Assembly (NCBI RefSeq): GCF_014764505.1
Contig: NZ_JACXWX010000002.1
Coordinates: forward strand, 186,001-250,000
DNA: 64,000 nt
From: Phormidium tenue FACHB-886
GTDB lineage: Bacteria > Cyanobacteriota > Cyanobacteriia > Elainellales > Elainellaceae
Direction of reading: 5' to 3'
The stretch's first letter is position 1, and the number at the start of each line of letters is the position of its first letter. Of the stretch, positions 9,401-17,962 are shown piece by piece. The notes beneath the pieces are model-generated. The model did not search any database, was not told the DNA's origin, and saw only the letters and a program-made list of their open reading frames with translations. The position numbers were made by a program, and so were the translations under genes.

Positions 9401-12376
9401 ATGTTTCAGCTTGCTCAAATGTCCCTTTCGCCTCATGAATTCGCTCTGGAATTTCTTTCAGGATCGCAATTTTTCATTGCCTTGATTGCTGGGGTTGTCA
9501 TGGCATTCGCATTTCAATTCATCCTCAGCACCTTCTCGGTTGCTGCTGGCATTTCTGCGGGAGTCAATCCAGCAGAAACTCATACCGATGGGTGGGGTAA
9601 GAAAATTCGCAAAATTGAAGCAAAGGTGGGCAGTGCCACCCTTTTCATTGTTAACGTTGCTGTGTTTATTGCTTGTTTCCTGGCGGTGAAGCTGACGCTG
9701 ATTCGAGATGCAGAATGGGGAGCGATCGTCTCAGTGGTGATTTGGTCAGTCTATTTCTTGCTGCTGCTGTGGTTGAGTTCTCAGGCGATCGGTTCGCTAG
9801 TGGGCACCGTCGGAAATACAGCCACTTCTGGGCTACAAGGCGTCATGGCAACCGTAGGCACCGCATTGAGTGGGCAGGCAGCCAGTCGGCAGATTGCTAA
9901 CACCGTGGAAACTTCGGTGGATGCCGTTTCCAAGGAGCTACAGTCGGTATTGTCCTCCGATCGACTCCGGGACAACCTGCAGAATTATGTCTCGAAGCTG
10001 CCGATCCCTCAGCCCAATTCAAATTCCGGTCAGGCAATAAATCTACCAAACAACGTCGATTTGCCACCCTTCAAAAGTTCTGACTTGCTTGACCTGCTCA
10101 GATCAGCAACATCAGACGACTTGGCATCCGGTAAGCTCCGGGAACGCCTGACCCAGCTGCTAGGCGTTGGAACTCAGAACGCAGGCGGGCAGGATCGCAG
10201 CAACGGACACCAAGAGCAAACCCGGCAGGGCGGAGGACTACGAGAACGCACCTTGCAGATGGGAACTGAAGCCCTGATCGCCACGCTCGTTGGGCGGAGT
10301 GGGCTTTCAGGAGGCAACCTGGAAAATTTCAGCAAGGCGCTCAGCTCTTTGGGTCTGCCGTCTAATCTCAATCTCGAGACTCTCGCAAAATCTGTGGGTT
10401 CTGTAGGGCAACAGCTAGGCGATCGGGTGCAGGCGGCTGCTCAAGCGGGCAATCGTCCATCTGCTGTAGTCCGCTCGGATGTTGAAAACTATCTGCTCAA
10501 TTCCCCTGCCTGGTATCTCCGTCCAAATAGCCTCGATCGCGGGTTTCGGGAAGTTTTGTTTGATCCAGATGCAGATGCAGGGCTGGTGCGGCAGCAGCTA
10601 GAGCAGCTCAATCGCTCTGCTTTTGTGGAGATTTTGCAGCGGCGAGATGGCATCGCAGCCGATCAGGTGAATGATATTGCTGATGAGCTAGAGCTCATTC
10701 GACGTGAGGTCTTGGATCAGGTGCGGGTGGCAGAAGAACAGGCGCGATCGCACGAACTGCGCCAGCAAGTTGAAACCTATTTCACTGTTCCTAAAGAAGC
10801 GCTGACTCCAGAACGAATCTCGCAAGACTTTACCGCACTGTTGGCAGATCCAGATGCCACCTATGAAACACTCGGCAATCGCCTGCTTCAGTTCGATCGA
10901 GATACCCTCATGCAAATGCTGCTAGCAGCACGGCAAGACCTTAGCCCAGAAGAAACTGAGCAAATCCTCAACGAACTGGAAGGCGCACGCGATCGTTTCC
11001 TAAATCAATCCCAAGAAAGCTGGAATAAACTGCAAGCCGAAGCGGATGCCTTCCGAGAGCAGATTGAGTCCTATATACGCGACACAAATCCAGCAGAACT
11101 CACCCCTGCTGCCTTTCAGCAAACGCTCCAGGTTCTCCTAGAAACTCCGGGTGGCGGCTTGGTCGCAATGCGAACCGGACTGGGACAGCTCGATCGAACG
11201 AGCCTGGAAGAAGTATTGTCGCAGCGGCAAGACTTGAATCCAGAGCAGGTGAATCAACTCATCGAGCAGATCGAAGCGATCCGAGACGGCATTCTTCATG
11301 CCCCGCAAGAGCTAGCTCAACAAGCCAAAGAACAGACCGATCGCCTGACGACCCGCCTTGGGGACTATCTGCGAAACACAAATCTAGAGGAACTCGACCC
11401 AGATGGCATTCAGCGCGATTTACGTCAGTTGCTCGACGACCCACAGGCAGGCGCTTCAGCATTGCGATCGCGGCTAGCCCAAGTCGATCGAGAAACGCTG
11501 GTGAAACTACTCAGCCAGCGCCAAGACCTGAGCGAAGCCCAAGTGACCCAGGCGATCGATCGAGTCCAAGAGGCAATTCGAACGATTGTTCGGACGCCGC
11601 AGCAGTTTGCAGCTCGCGCGGGTGACCGGCTGCGTGATTTTCAGAGTGACCTGGAGAACTACCTGCGAAATACCGATCGCGGAGAGCTAAATCCAGACGG
11701 CATCAAGCGCGATTTGCAGCTCCTGATCAAGCATCCTCAAGCGGGCATCAGCCAATTCGTCGATCGCCTATCTCTGGTCGATCGCGATACGCTAGTAGCG
11801 CTGCTGTCCCAGCGTGAAGATATTTCTGAGGAAGAAGCAAACCAAATTGCCGATCAGATTGCATCGGTTCGCGATCAGGTGGTTGAACAGGCGCGACGCA
11901 TTCAAACCACAGCCCAATCTGCTGTTGACAATGCTTCTGACAAGCTTCGCAATTCCCTCAACTCGCTAGGACAGCCAGAACTCAACTACGAAGGCATCCA
12001 ACGCGATATTCGTACGCTATTTGATGATCCAGAAGCCGGATTGGAAGCGCTACGCGATCGCCTTGGTCAGTTCGATCGAGAAACACTGGTTGCCTTGCTC
12101 AGCTCCCGCTCGGATATTTCGGAGGAGCAAGCAAACCGCATCATCGATCAGATCGAAGCGGCGCGAGACAGCGTCCTTCAGCGGGCAGAACGGGTGCAAG
12201 GGCAAGTGGAGAAACGCATCCAAACCCTCAAGCATCAGGCAAAAGAGCAGGCAGAAGAGGTACAAAAAACAGTGGCGGCAGCTGCTTGGTGGCTGTGGGG
12301 TACGGCAATTACATCGGTGGCAACAGCGGCAATCGCAGGAGTATTGGCATCGAGCGGATTCAACTTTGTGGATTAA
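9401..12376 (+). CDS. Large membrane-anchored protein with six ~98-residue helical repeats
   Basis: A 991-residue protein of unrecognised family. The N-terminus has about three membrane helices (roughly residues 20-50, 75-100 and 108-130). A Gly/Gln-rich low-complexity section follows. Six repeats of ~98 residues run from about residue 355 to 955; each has the pattern NPDGIQRDL, then (R/S)RLxQxDRETLVxLLSQR(Q/E)D(L/I)S and QxxNQIxDQIExxRD, and ends in a basic/Gln-rich coiled-coil-like helix. The C-terminus has one more hydrophobic segment (WLWGTAITSVATAAIAGVLA). It looks like a scaffold or tether stretched between membrane anchors. ATG at 9401 has an AGGAAA ribosome site. A VKOR-like gene follows 188 bp downstream. 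Confidence 0.85.
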   Translation: MFQLAQMSLSPHEFALEFLSGSQFFIALIAGVVMAFAFQFILSTFSVAAGISAGVNPAETHTDGWGKKIRKIEAKVGSATLFIVNVAVFIACFLAVKLTLIRDAEWGAIVSVVIWSVYFLLLLWLSSQAIGSLVGTVGNTATSGLQGVMATVGTALSGQAASRQIANTVETSVDAVSKELQSVLSSDRLRDNLQNYVSKLPIPQPNSNSGQAINLPNNVDLPPFKSSDLLDLLRSATSDDLASGKLRERLTQLLGVGTQNAGGQDRSNGHQEQTRQGGGLRERTLQMGTEALIATLVGRSGLSGGNLENFSKALSSLGLPSNLNLETLAKSVGSVGQQLGDRVQAAAQAGNRPSAVVRSDVENYLLNSPAWYLRPNSLDRGFREVLFDPDADAGLVRQQLEQLNRSAFVEILQRRDGIAADQVNDIADELELIRREVLDQVRVAEEQARSHELRQQVETYFTVPKEALTPERISQDFTALLADPDATYETLGNRLLQFDRDTLMQMLLAARQDLSPEETEQILNELEGARDRFLNQSQESWNKLQAEADAFREQIESYIRDTNPAELTPAAFQQTLQVLLETPGGGLVAMRTGLGQLDRTSLEEVLSQRQDLNPEQVNQLIEQIEAIRDGILHAPQELAQQAKEQTDRLTTRLGDYLRNTNLEELDPDGIQRDLRQLLDDPQAGASALRSRLAQVDRETLVKLLSQRQDLSEAQVTQAIDRVQEAIRTIVRTPQQFAARAGDRLRDFQSDLENYLRNTDRGELNPDGIKRDLQLLIKHPQAGISQFVDRLSLVDRDTLVALLSQREDISEEEANQIADQIASVRDQVVEQARRIQTTAQSAVDNASDKLRNSLNSLGQPELNYEGIQRDIRTLFDDPEAGLEALRDRLGQFDRETLVALLSSRSDISEEQANRIIDQIEAARDSVLQRAERVQGQVEKRIQTLKHQAKEQAEEVQKTVAAAAWWLWGTAITSVATAAIAGVLASSGFNFVD

Positions 12377-12564
12377 TAGTGTGGATTAGCAGTATGTTAT
12401 CTGCTTCTCACCATAAGTTCTTTCCAACGCCATAGCTTTTGTTAAGCAAAGTACACCTAATGTGAGTGTTTTGTATTCGAGCTATTCCGGAATATGAAGT
12501 GAAGAAGTATCTCAAACCGGAATCTTGTCACTGTCAATCTGCATACCAATGAGGAATTAGATTC

Positions 12565-13080
12565 ATGGATCCAGTACAACTGAGTCGAGAACTGCGGGAA
12601 GGAACTAGCCCTGATCTAGAGCGTCGCCGGTGGATTATGGGGCTATCGATGGTTGGAACAACGATGGCGCAAATTGTCACGCTCTATCAAACTGGAGTTT
12701 TGAAGGAGCTGCCCGATCTACCCATCCCATTTGTTGATTCCGATCGAGTCGATGCCGCTCCCTATGCCTACAGCCGATTAAATACACCAGATGGACCATT
12801 GATGCTAATTAACTACGGCATCACGGCATGGCTAGCTTCAACGGGTGGAGAAAATCGCGCTCGCGAAAATCCCCTGATTCCGATCGCAATGGGCGCTAAA
12901 ATTCTGATTGATTCGGTTGCTGCGACTGAGCTAGCCCGCGAAGAATGGAGTGAAAACAAAGCATTTTGCGAATATTGCCAGGTGGCAACGCTTTGTTCGT
13001 TCGCGTCTTTGGCGCTTGCTGCACCTGAAGTAATCACCGCAGTCCAGACGTTGCTGGGTCAATCTGAGCAACAGGCATAA
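12565..13080 (+). CDS. VKOR-like (vitamin K epoxide reductase family) small membrane protein
   Basis: A 171-residue protein with four hydrophobic segments (about residues 23-41, 77-92, 103-120 and 136-160). The last begins with a CEYC redox motif (Cys135, Cys138; a third Cys at 144), placed as in the active-site helix of VKOR-type quinone-dependent thiol oxidoreductases. Unlike full VKORs there is no cysteine anywhere in the first half, so the usual loop cysteine pair is missing. A GAGGAA ribosome site precedes the ATG. The family name is my recollection of similar short cyanobacterial proteins; a disulfide-forming activity is inferred. Confidence 0.6.
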   Translation: MDPVQLSRELREGTSPDLERRRWIMGLSMVGTTMAQIVTLYQTGVLKELPDLPIPFVDSDRVDAAPYAYSRLNTPDGPLMLINYGITAWLASTGGENRARENPLIPIAMGAKILIDSVAATELAREEWSENKAFCEYCQVATLCSFASLALAAPEVITAVQTLLGQSEQQA

Positions 13081-13134
13081 ACCTAACTATTACGGCTGCA
13101 TACCCTAGTAGTTCACGCTCTCAAAGAGCTATTC

Positions 13135-13260
13135 ATAGCGCTACGCGCATACCTCAGGACAACTTTTATTGTAAAAGTCCCGCGTAGCGGGACTTTTACA
13201 ATAAAAGAATTTAATCCAGGCGTGTAGCGCTATATTATGGCGTTGCGCGCCTAAATTGAA
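13135..13260 (+). repeat. MITE-like dispersed repeat, copy B, with long hairpin and an extra inverted end
   Basis: Terminal motifs are TAGCGCTACGCGCAT at 13136-13150 and GGCGTGTAGCGCTATA at 13219-13234. Inside lie AGGACAA, a perfect 21 bp hairpin (13163-13183 with 13187-13207, GTA loop) and AGAATTTAATCC. A second, inverted copy of the right end follows at 13235-13260. The hairpin sits between two convergent genes (stops at 13080 and 13280) and may end both transcripts. Confidence 0.7.
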
Positions 13261-13279
13261 ACCTTCGTTCTTGCGGTAA

Positions 13280-15466
13280 TTACAGCAGCCCGTTAGCTTT
13301 TTTCTGCCACATTTGCTCATACGCCCTTTCCACTTCGCGGGTAAAGCCGATTGCATTCCACAGCGCCGCAGTCTGACGCGATCGCCGCAGTTGATGAGCA
13401 ACTTTGGCGCGTAGATTTGCATCCTGTCCTAGGCGAACTCCCCACTCCAGATATTCTTCATCTGTCCAAGCGATGCCTTCAACCAGCCCTGCATTCCGCA
13501 TCAGCGTGTAGCTATTGCGGGCAGCAAACTGCTCTCCTACCCTTGTCACGATCGGCAGCTCCATCCATAGCGCTTCTAGCGTGGTTGTGGCGCCGTTGTA
13601 GGGATAGGTGTCGAGAATAACATCGGCTAGCGCTAAGTTAGCGCGGTGGGTTTCGTTGGCAGGTACATCGGGCAGGAAGCAAAGGCGATCGCGGCTCACT
13701 CCGACTTCTGCTGCTAGCTGGAAAAAGAAAGCTGCGAGTCGAGTGCGGTCGGCAGCAAAACTTTTAATCAGAAAATAGCTGTTTGGTACTTCCTTGAGGA
13801 TATGAAGCTGCAGGCGAATGTTGTCTGGATTGCGCTTCAGTCCGGTTTGCGAGCTGAGATAAACGATCGCCTCTGCCGGAATGCCTAACTCATCCCGGCG
13901 CAAACTAGGTGTTCCCACCTCAAAGCCCTCCACTGCGATGTAAGTTTGCGGCAGTCGCCAGATCTTTTCCTGATAATAGGTCTGAGCATTTTCTGGCAAA
14001 ACGTAAGGATCGGCAAGGTAATAGTCGATCGTGGGTGAACCGATGGCATCGTAGCCCAACCAAGACACCTGCACTGGAGCTGGCTTCAGTGCAGTGACGG
14101 CACAGTTGCCAAAGGCAGTAATGCTGTCCAGCTCCACCAAGATATCAATCTCGTCCTGGTCGATCTGGTCAGCTATTTTGCCCGCGTTGTTGGGCAACAG
14201 ATGAAAGCGATCGCCATAGTGCCGAATAAAAGCCTGCTGCAGAGGATCGTTGGATTGGCGGGTGGAATAGAGGTGGATGTCGAAGCGATGGCGATCGTGG
14301 TGCACCAGTAGCCAACGAACGAGCCAACCAATGGAATGCAGCCGAAGACAGTCCGAGAGGTAGCCAATCTTTAAAGGTTTAGTAGCGTTTGTCTTACGGC
14401 TAGCTTGGTGCTGTCGGTAGCGATCGACTCGGTCAGACATCCTCGCCTGCAGATCTTGCTGTCCTACTTTCGCTAGCTGGTTGCGGATACGGCGATTGAT
14501 TTGTGGATTGTCCTCAAAGTAATTCATGAACATGCCCATCGCCATTACCTGATGAATCATCTCCTGGCTCTCTGCGGCTGGCAAGCCAATCACTTGCGAC
14601 AGTAATGCCTTGTGCTGTTGGTAATACTCGATCGTCTCCTCGGATGAGCCACCCGTCAGCATTAAGCTTGTCAGGATGTAGTGCGTTATGGTTATTTTTT
14701 GCACCAGGCTAGAGGACTCTGCCAGCAGTCGCTTTGCCAACGGTAGGCTTTCGGTCAAGCTGGTGGTATTGCCGCTCTGCATCAGAAAAACTGTCTTAGC
14801 TAGCACTTGCCGATCGTTTGGCGCTAGCTGAACGCATTGTTTAGCCAAGTGAATAGCTGCTTCGTGCTGAGAAATTTGATGGAGCCGATCGGCTTGAGCA
14901 AACAGCACTGCAATCAGTTCAGGCAATCGTCTAACTGCGATGGCGATCGGAGTACAGAGATCGAGAACTGCAACAGTATTGGGATGCTCAGGGTTTGCTT
15001 CTAGAAGCAGCGACAAAATAACAAACAGCCGATCGAGCTCGGTCGGTTCGATCTCCATTTGGCTGACTTCAAACCATTGCTCATCGTCTAAAGAGACAGT
15101 CTTTGCCCTCAGCCCCAGTTCCAATGTCTTGAGAAAACTGGCTGCGTCTTCCCCTGCAACTTCTCGCCTATGCTGATACAACAGCCATGCAGTTTCGTAG
15201 GCAGCTTGAGCCGCTTGGCGATCGGCTTCTGCTTCCAAAATCTGCACCAGTTCGGCTGTCCATGCGGCAGTTTGGGCTGCGTCTGCTTCTAGAAAGGGAG
15301 TCATCCAGGCGAACTGGGCATCGGCTTCTGCACCCTGCAGCAGCAAAGCTAAGCCAAGATACCAATAGCTGGTTACGTCGGCGGGGCAATCGGCGATTGC
15401 GGCTTCGCAGACGGCAGCAGCTTCGGCATAGTGTCCTTGAGCAAGCAGGGCGGCGGCAGAAGTCAT
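13280..15466 (-). CDS. TPR-repeat protein with C-terminal GT41 (O-GlcNAc transferase/SPINDLY-like) domain
   Basis: A 728-residue protein. The N-terminal ~350 residues are helical TPR-type repeats starting with MTSAAALLAQGHYAEAAAVC. The C-terminal half (from about residue 360) is a GT41 catalytic domain: KIGYLSDCLRLHSIGW, then VSWLGYDAIGSPTIDYYLAD (the conserved QVxWxGxxxTTG-like strand), LSSQTGLKRNPD, and the nucleotide-sugar binding ADVILDTYPYNGATTTLEAL. It would transfer a sugar from a nucleotide donor to proteins or other acceptors in the cytoplasm. It is monocistronic, facing a convergent neighbour. Family is confident; acceptor is unknown. Confidence 0.88.
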   Translation of the reverse strand: MTSAAALLAQGHYAEAAAVCEAAIADCPADVTSYWYLGLALLLQGAEADAQFAWMTPFLEADAAQTAAWTAELVQILEAEADRQAAQAAYETAWLLYQHRREVAGEDAASFLKTLELGLRAKTVSLDDEQWFEVSQMEIEPTELDRLFVILSLLLEANPEHPNTVAVLDLCTPIAIAVRRLPELIAVLFAQADRLHQISQHEAAIHLAKQCVQLAPNDRQVLAKTVFLMQSGNTTSLTESLPLAKRLLAESSSLVQKITITHYILTSLMLTGGSSEETIEYYQQHKALLSQVIGLPAAESQEMIHQVMAMGMFMNYFEDNPQINRRIRNQLAKVGQQDLQARMSDRVDRYRQHQASRKTNATKPLKIGYLSDCLRLHSIGWLVRWLLVHHDRHRFDIHLYSTRQSNDPLQQAFIRHYGDRFHLLPNNAGKIADQIDQDEIDILVELDSITAFGNCAVTALKPAPVQVSWLGYDAIGSPTIDYYLADPYVLPENAQTYYQEKIWRLPQTYIAVEGFEVGTPSLRRDELGIPAEAIVYLSSQTGLKRNPDNIRLQLHILKEVPNSYFLIKSFAADRTRLAAFFFQLAAEVGVSRDRLCFLPDVPANETHRANLALADVILDTYPYNGATTTLEALWMELPIVTRVGEQFAARNSYTLMRNAGLVEGIAWTDEEYLEWGVRLGQDANLRAKVAHQLRRSRQTAALWNAIGFTREVERAYEQMWQKKANGLL

Positions 15467-15553
15467 AGAAACGGTGGCAAAGGGGTGATGTCGATCCTAA
15501 TTCTTCCCGGTTTGGCAGCACAAGGGATGGACTGGAAGGAAGTTTTGATAAAT

Positions 15554-15584
15554 TTGACAAAGATGGCAGTTTGTTTGCTATGAT
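15554..15584 (+). promoter_or_regulatory. Probable sigma-70 promoter of the tRNA gene
   Basis: TTGACA at 15554-15559 and TATGAT at 15579-15584, with a TG just before the -10 box (TGCTATGAT), 28 bases upstream of the tRNA. The spacer is 19 bases, slightly long, which an extended -10 can tolerate. Confidence 0.55.
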
Positions 15585-15612
15585 TAAAAACCGTGCGGGG
15601 TTATTCCAGTTC

Positions 15613-15685
15613 GGGCGGTTAGCTCAGTTGGTAGAGCGCCTGCTTTGCAAGCAGGATGTCGCGGGTTCGAGTCCCTCACTGCCCA
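15613..15685 (+). tRNA. tRNA with UGC (Ala) anticodon, atypical body
   Basis: A complete 73-base cloverleaf: acceptor GGGCGGT/ACTGCCC, D arm GCTC/GAGC, anticodon arm CCTGC-TTTGCAA-GCAGG with anticodon TGC, a five-base variable region and a T arm with loop TTCGAGT. No CCA is encoded. Two features are odd: the 3:70 pair is G-C rather than the G-U that is the main alanine identity element, and the T stem has a C/T mismatch at 50:64. The acceptor stem looks more like a bacterial valine tRNA. Annotated by anticodon as tRNA-Ala; true charging is uncertain. Confidence 0.85.
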
Positions 15686-15706
15686 TCTCAAAAAATCAGT
15701 CACACA

Positions 15707-15748
15707 GCCGGTTACAGGCAGCATTGCGTCTACCTGTAATCGGTTTTT
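15707..15748 (+). terminator. Terminator of the tRNA transcript
   Basis: Stem CCGGTTACAGG with CCTGTAATCGG (one G-T pair), loop of about 14 bases, then TTTTT at 15744-15748, lying 22 bases after the tRNA. Confidence 0.75.
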
Positions 15749-15935
15749 CCGTTTTTATCTGATAAAAGCAGGGAGGATTTTAGGGAAGATCTAAGGAATG
15801 AAGATCACAGATCTGGAGGTAGGTGCGAGAAGCAGTTGCCCAAACGAACGATTGCCTCAAAGCAGCTGCGGTTTTGGAAAGATCAGATTGCTGGACGAGT
15901 AGCTCTGACATGCCGCGATCGCTCTAGCCTATTTG

Positions 15936-16379
15936 CTAGTCGTTGAGATGCCTTACGATCGCATCTTCTAATAAAGCAGACAGATCCAGCCCCTTTGTCT
16001 TGGCAAGAGCTTTTAGCTGTGGATCGATCCGTAGCGTAATTTCTTCTTTAGACCCATTCTCCCTGTAGGATCGGACTGTAGGAGCCGGTCGATTCTTCCA
16101 AACACAGTCAGGATAAAGAGAAGCTATCCTCCACCACTGCCGCCTGTGCAGTTCAAGCAGGGGTAGCACATCCTCTCCTGTTTTCAATTGAATTGTTGTT
16201 GCTAGCCCTCTAATCCAAATTTTTGAAGCGGATTCGATATCTATTGCTACTGTTTCAGGGTTACTTACTTGTCTTGCGCTAGAAAATTCATCTAATGCCT
16301 GACACACAATTGTTCTCCAATCACAGCGCTGACTCTGTAAAAGAGTTTCAGCAACTTGCATAGTGCTTTGCACGATCAA
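15936..16379 (-). CDS. Hypothetical protein with RHH-like C-terminal segment (147 aa)
   Basis: The family is not recognised. The last ~40 residues (EEITLRIDPQLKALAKTKG followed by a LSALLEDAIVRHL helix) have the strand-helix-helix pattern of ribbon-helix-helix DNA-binding antitoxins. The first 100 residues contain an ELHRRQWWRIASLYPDC aromatic stretch. The name cannot go beyond hypothetical, possibly a DNA-binding protein. It has no toxin-like partner overlapping it. Confidence 0.5.
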   Translation of the reverse strand: MIVQSTMQVAETLLQSQRCDWRTIVCQALDEFSSARQVSNPETVAIDIESASKIWIRGLATTIQLKTGEDVLPLLELHRRQWWRIASLYPDCVWKNRPAPTVRSYRENGSKEEITLRIDPQLKALAKTKGLDLSALLEDAIVRHLND

Positions 16380-16531
16380 TTTCCTTGTCTAGCCGAGCTT
16401 TGGTAAAGGTTGAAAGGGGCGAACCCTACCCTATGGTTGCCTTCGACTTTTGTCTGTACGGTTGCGCACGCAGCCGGCAAAACTTATGAAAATAGTAGCT
16501 TGTAAGAATGATCGTTCTTTAGCAAGTTCAG

Positions 16532-16651
16532 ATCGCCTACACCACGCTGACAGGAAGCATCGGGTTCAGCAGTGCTCTCACAAATGCAGGGATAACAGCA
16601 GGCGATCAGCTGAGTGTGGAGGCAATTGGTGGAGCAAGTTATGGGCGCTAA
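16532..16651 (+). pseudogene. Short C-terminal remnant of a larger extracellular-repeat protein (possible)
   Basis: The frame after a TAG at 16520-16522 reads IAYTTLTGSIGFSSALTNAG and then ITAGDQLSVEAIGGASYGR before TAA. The composition is that of a beta-rich repeat domain as in large secreted cyanobacterial proteins, and it has no start codon or upstream coding frame. It may be the leftover end of a deleted gene. Confidence 0.3.
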
Positions 16652-16743
16652 ATGCTACGCTTTCATGAAGGACAGCGGAGATTGAGATATTGCTGCCTCT
16701 TTTGGGATTTATAGGGTTGGATTTTAAAACTGGAGAGCGAGTG

Positions 16744-17067
16744 ATGATCTTATCTGCTGACGATCAAACCCTCCTGAATTCCCTAAAGCCTGAGTTTGTA
16801 ATTGCCGCGTTCAAGCACAAAGGCTGGCGTCCAGCGCTCAAACACCATCTACCACCAAGACTCAGAGACGCAGAAGCCACAGCACTGATCAGGGGTGATA
16901 ACCAAGCGGTTGTTTATACGGACAACGATTGGCAGACACGCAAACTAGACGCGATGACGGCGTTTGCTGTGGCAGAAGGGATCTCTACTTCTAAGGCGAT
17001 CGACTATCTTACTGGGTTTCAAGAGATGATGGAGAGCGAGGGAAACCTGACAGCGCCCCGAGCGTGA
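16744..17067 (+). CDS. Hypothetical protein (107 aa)
   Basis: Not recognised. ATG at 16744 is chosen because GGAGAGCGAG lies just upstream; a longer version from 16690 has no such site. The sequence is soluble, with two basic helices (FKHKGWRPALKHHLPPRLRD) and a C-terminal helix (AIDYLTGFQEMMES). The stop overlaps a possible GTG-started frame (17064), suggesting translational coupling. The function is unknown. Confidence 0.45.
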   Translation: MILSADDQTLLNSLKPEFVIAAFKHKGWRPALKHHLPPRLRDAEATALIRGDNQAVVYTDNDWQTRKLDAMTAFAVAEGISTSKAIDYLTGFQEMMESEGNLTAPRA

Positions 17068-17381
17068 CTAGCCATGCTTACCCCATTCAGCGCCCCAGAT
17101 CGAAGTTAGCAAAATATCGAATTAAGCAATTCTGCGACATCGACATACAGCTAAAGAGTACGGCGGTGAATCTGGACGAAACAAGTACGCTGCACATTCA
17201 CTGCTTCAATCCAGCTTTTGTAGACAGCCTCATTGAAAAGCAGCACATGCTAGCAGTTGGCGCTATAAAAGCTCACACACAATCTACCTTCCGATACTGC
17301 CCATTCCCCAAAATCAACCCTGATCATCGTGTCCCTACTGTATTACTCGCAGAGTCTGCTAGTACCTTGCGCTCGGCATGA
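17064..17381 (+). CDS. Possible small protein overlapping the preceding gene (doubtful)
   Basis: A 105-codon frame starting with GTG inside the stop region of the preceding gene and running 23 bases into the 3' end of the opposite-strand membrane gene. The composition (many His, Thr, Ser; no clear core) is only weakly protein-like and no family is recognised. It is reported because the 4-base GTGA overlap is typical of coupled gene pairs. Confidence 0.2.
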   Translation: MTSHAYPIQRPRSKLAKYRIKQFCDIDIQLKSTAVNLDETSTLHIHCFNPAFVDSLIEKQHMLAVGAIKAHTQSTFRYCPFPKINPDHRVPTVLLAESASTLRSA

Positions 17382-17799
17382 CAAGCAGATCAATTATTTC
17401 GCCGAGTGCTAAGCAAGCACCAGTGACAATCACTAGCCATTTAAGAACCTCAAACTCGTTGAAGCGAGCAGATTGCATCTCAAAAATCGCGTACATCAAA
17501 GTCAGCATTGGTGCTATAACCAGTTCGCCCAAAATCGGCTCAATAAATATCAATGCCAAAAATAGACTGAAGAGCAGACTAAGCCCCAATACAACAAAGG
17601 ATTGTTGGCTAAGCACCCGAATTAGCGACTCCAGGATGGGATTTCCCTTCCAAACAACGATTAGGGTTGTTACTACTGTGCTAATGGCAATAAGCCAAAA
17701 AATATGATGAACAGCTAAATACCAGCCAAGCAGTACATACTCTATCCCAAGTAGGCTCAAAGCTAGCCCTACTCTTCTGGGAAGACTTTGGGTGTTCAT
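17359..17799 (-). CDS. Hypothetical membrane protein (146 aa)
   Basis: ATG at 17799 has a GGAGG ribosome site 7 bases upstream; the longer start at 17862 is rejected. The product has about four membrane helices (GLALSLLGIEYVLLGWYL, FWLIAISTVVTTLIVVW, VLGLSLLFSLFLALIFI and a last one near residues 115-140). No family motif is recognised. It overlaps the doubtful convergent frame by 23 bases. Confidence 0.6.
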   Translation of the reverse strand: MNTQSLPRRVGLALSLLGIEYVLLGWYLAVHHIFWLIAISTVVTTLIVVWKGNPILESLIRVLSQQSFVVLGLSLLFSLFLALIFIEPILGELVIAPMLTLMYAIFEMQSARFNEFEVLKWLVIVTGACLALGEIIDLLVMPSARY

Positions 17800-17962
17800 A
17801 TCGTTAACCTCCACGCATCCCTCCTCTACTCTAGACTTTTCACTTCCATACAGGGTTAACAATTATGTAGTGATGACACCCAAAGATGAGATTGTGCTGG
17901 CTGGACTGGGCACGTTAATTTGGGCGATCGCCAGACATGGTAGTCCTTGATAGTAGAGTTAA

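Noticed and set aside
10460..12280. Long periodic DNA repeat
   Set aside because: The period (~294 bp) is the protein repeat of the 991-residue gene. It is not a CRISPR array: no short identical repeats with spacers.
16450..16668. 72-codon plus-strand frame
   Set aside because: It is a different frame over the likely repeat-domain remnant at 16532-16651 and reads as random basic residues.
17873..17950. 25-residue open frame MTPKDEIVLAGLGTLIWAIA
   Set aside because: Could be a single-helix small protein, but there is no ribosome site and no known family; evidence is too thin to list as a gene.
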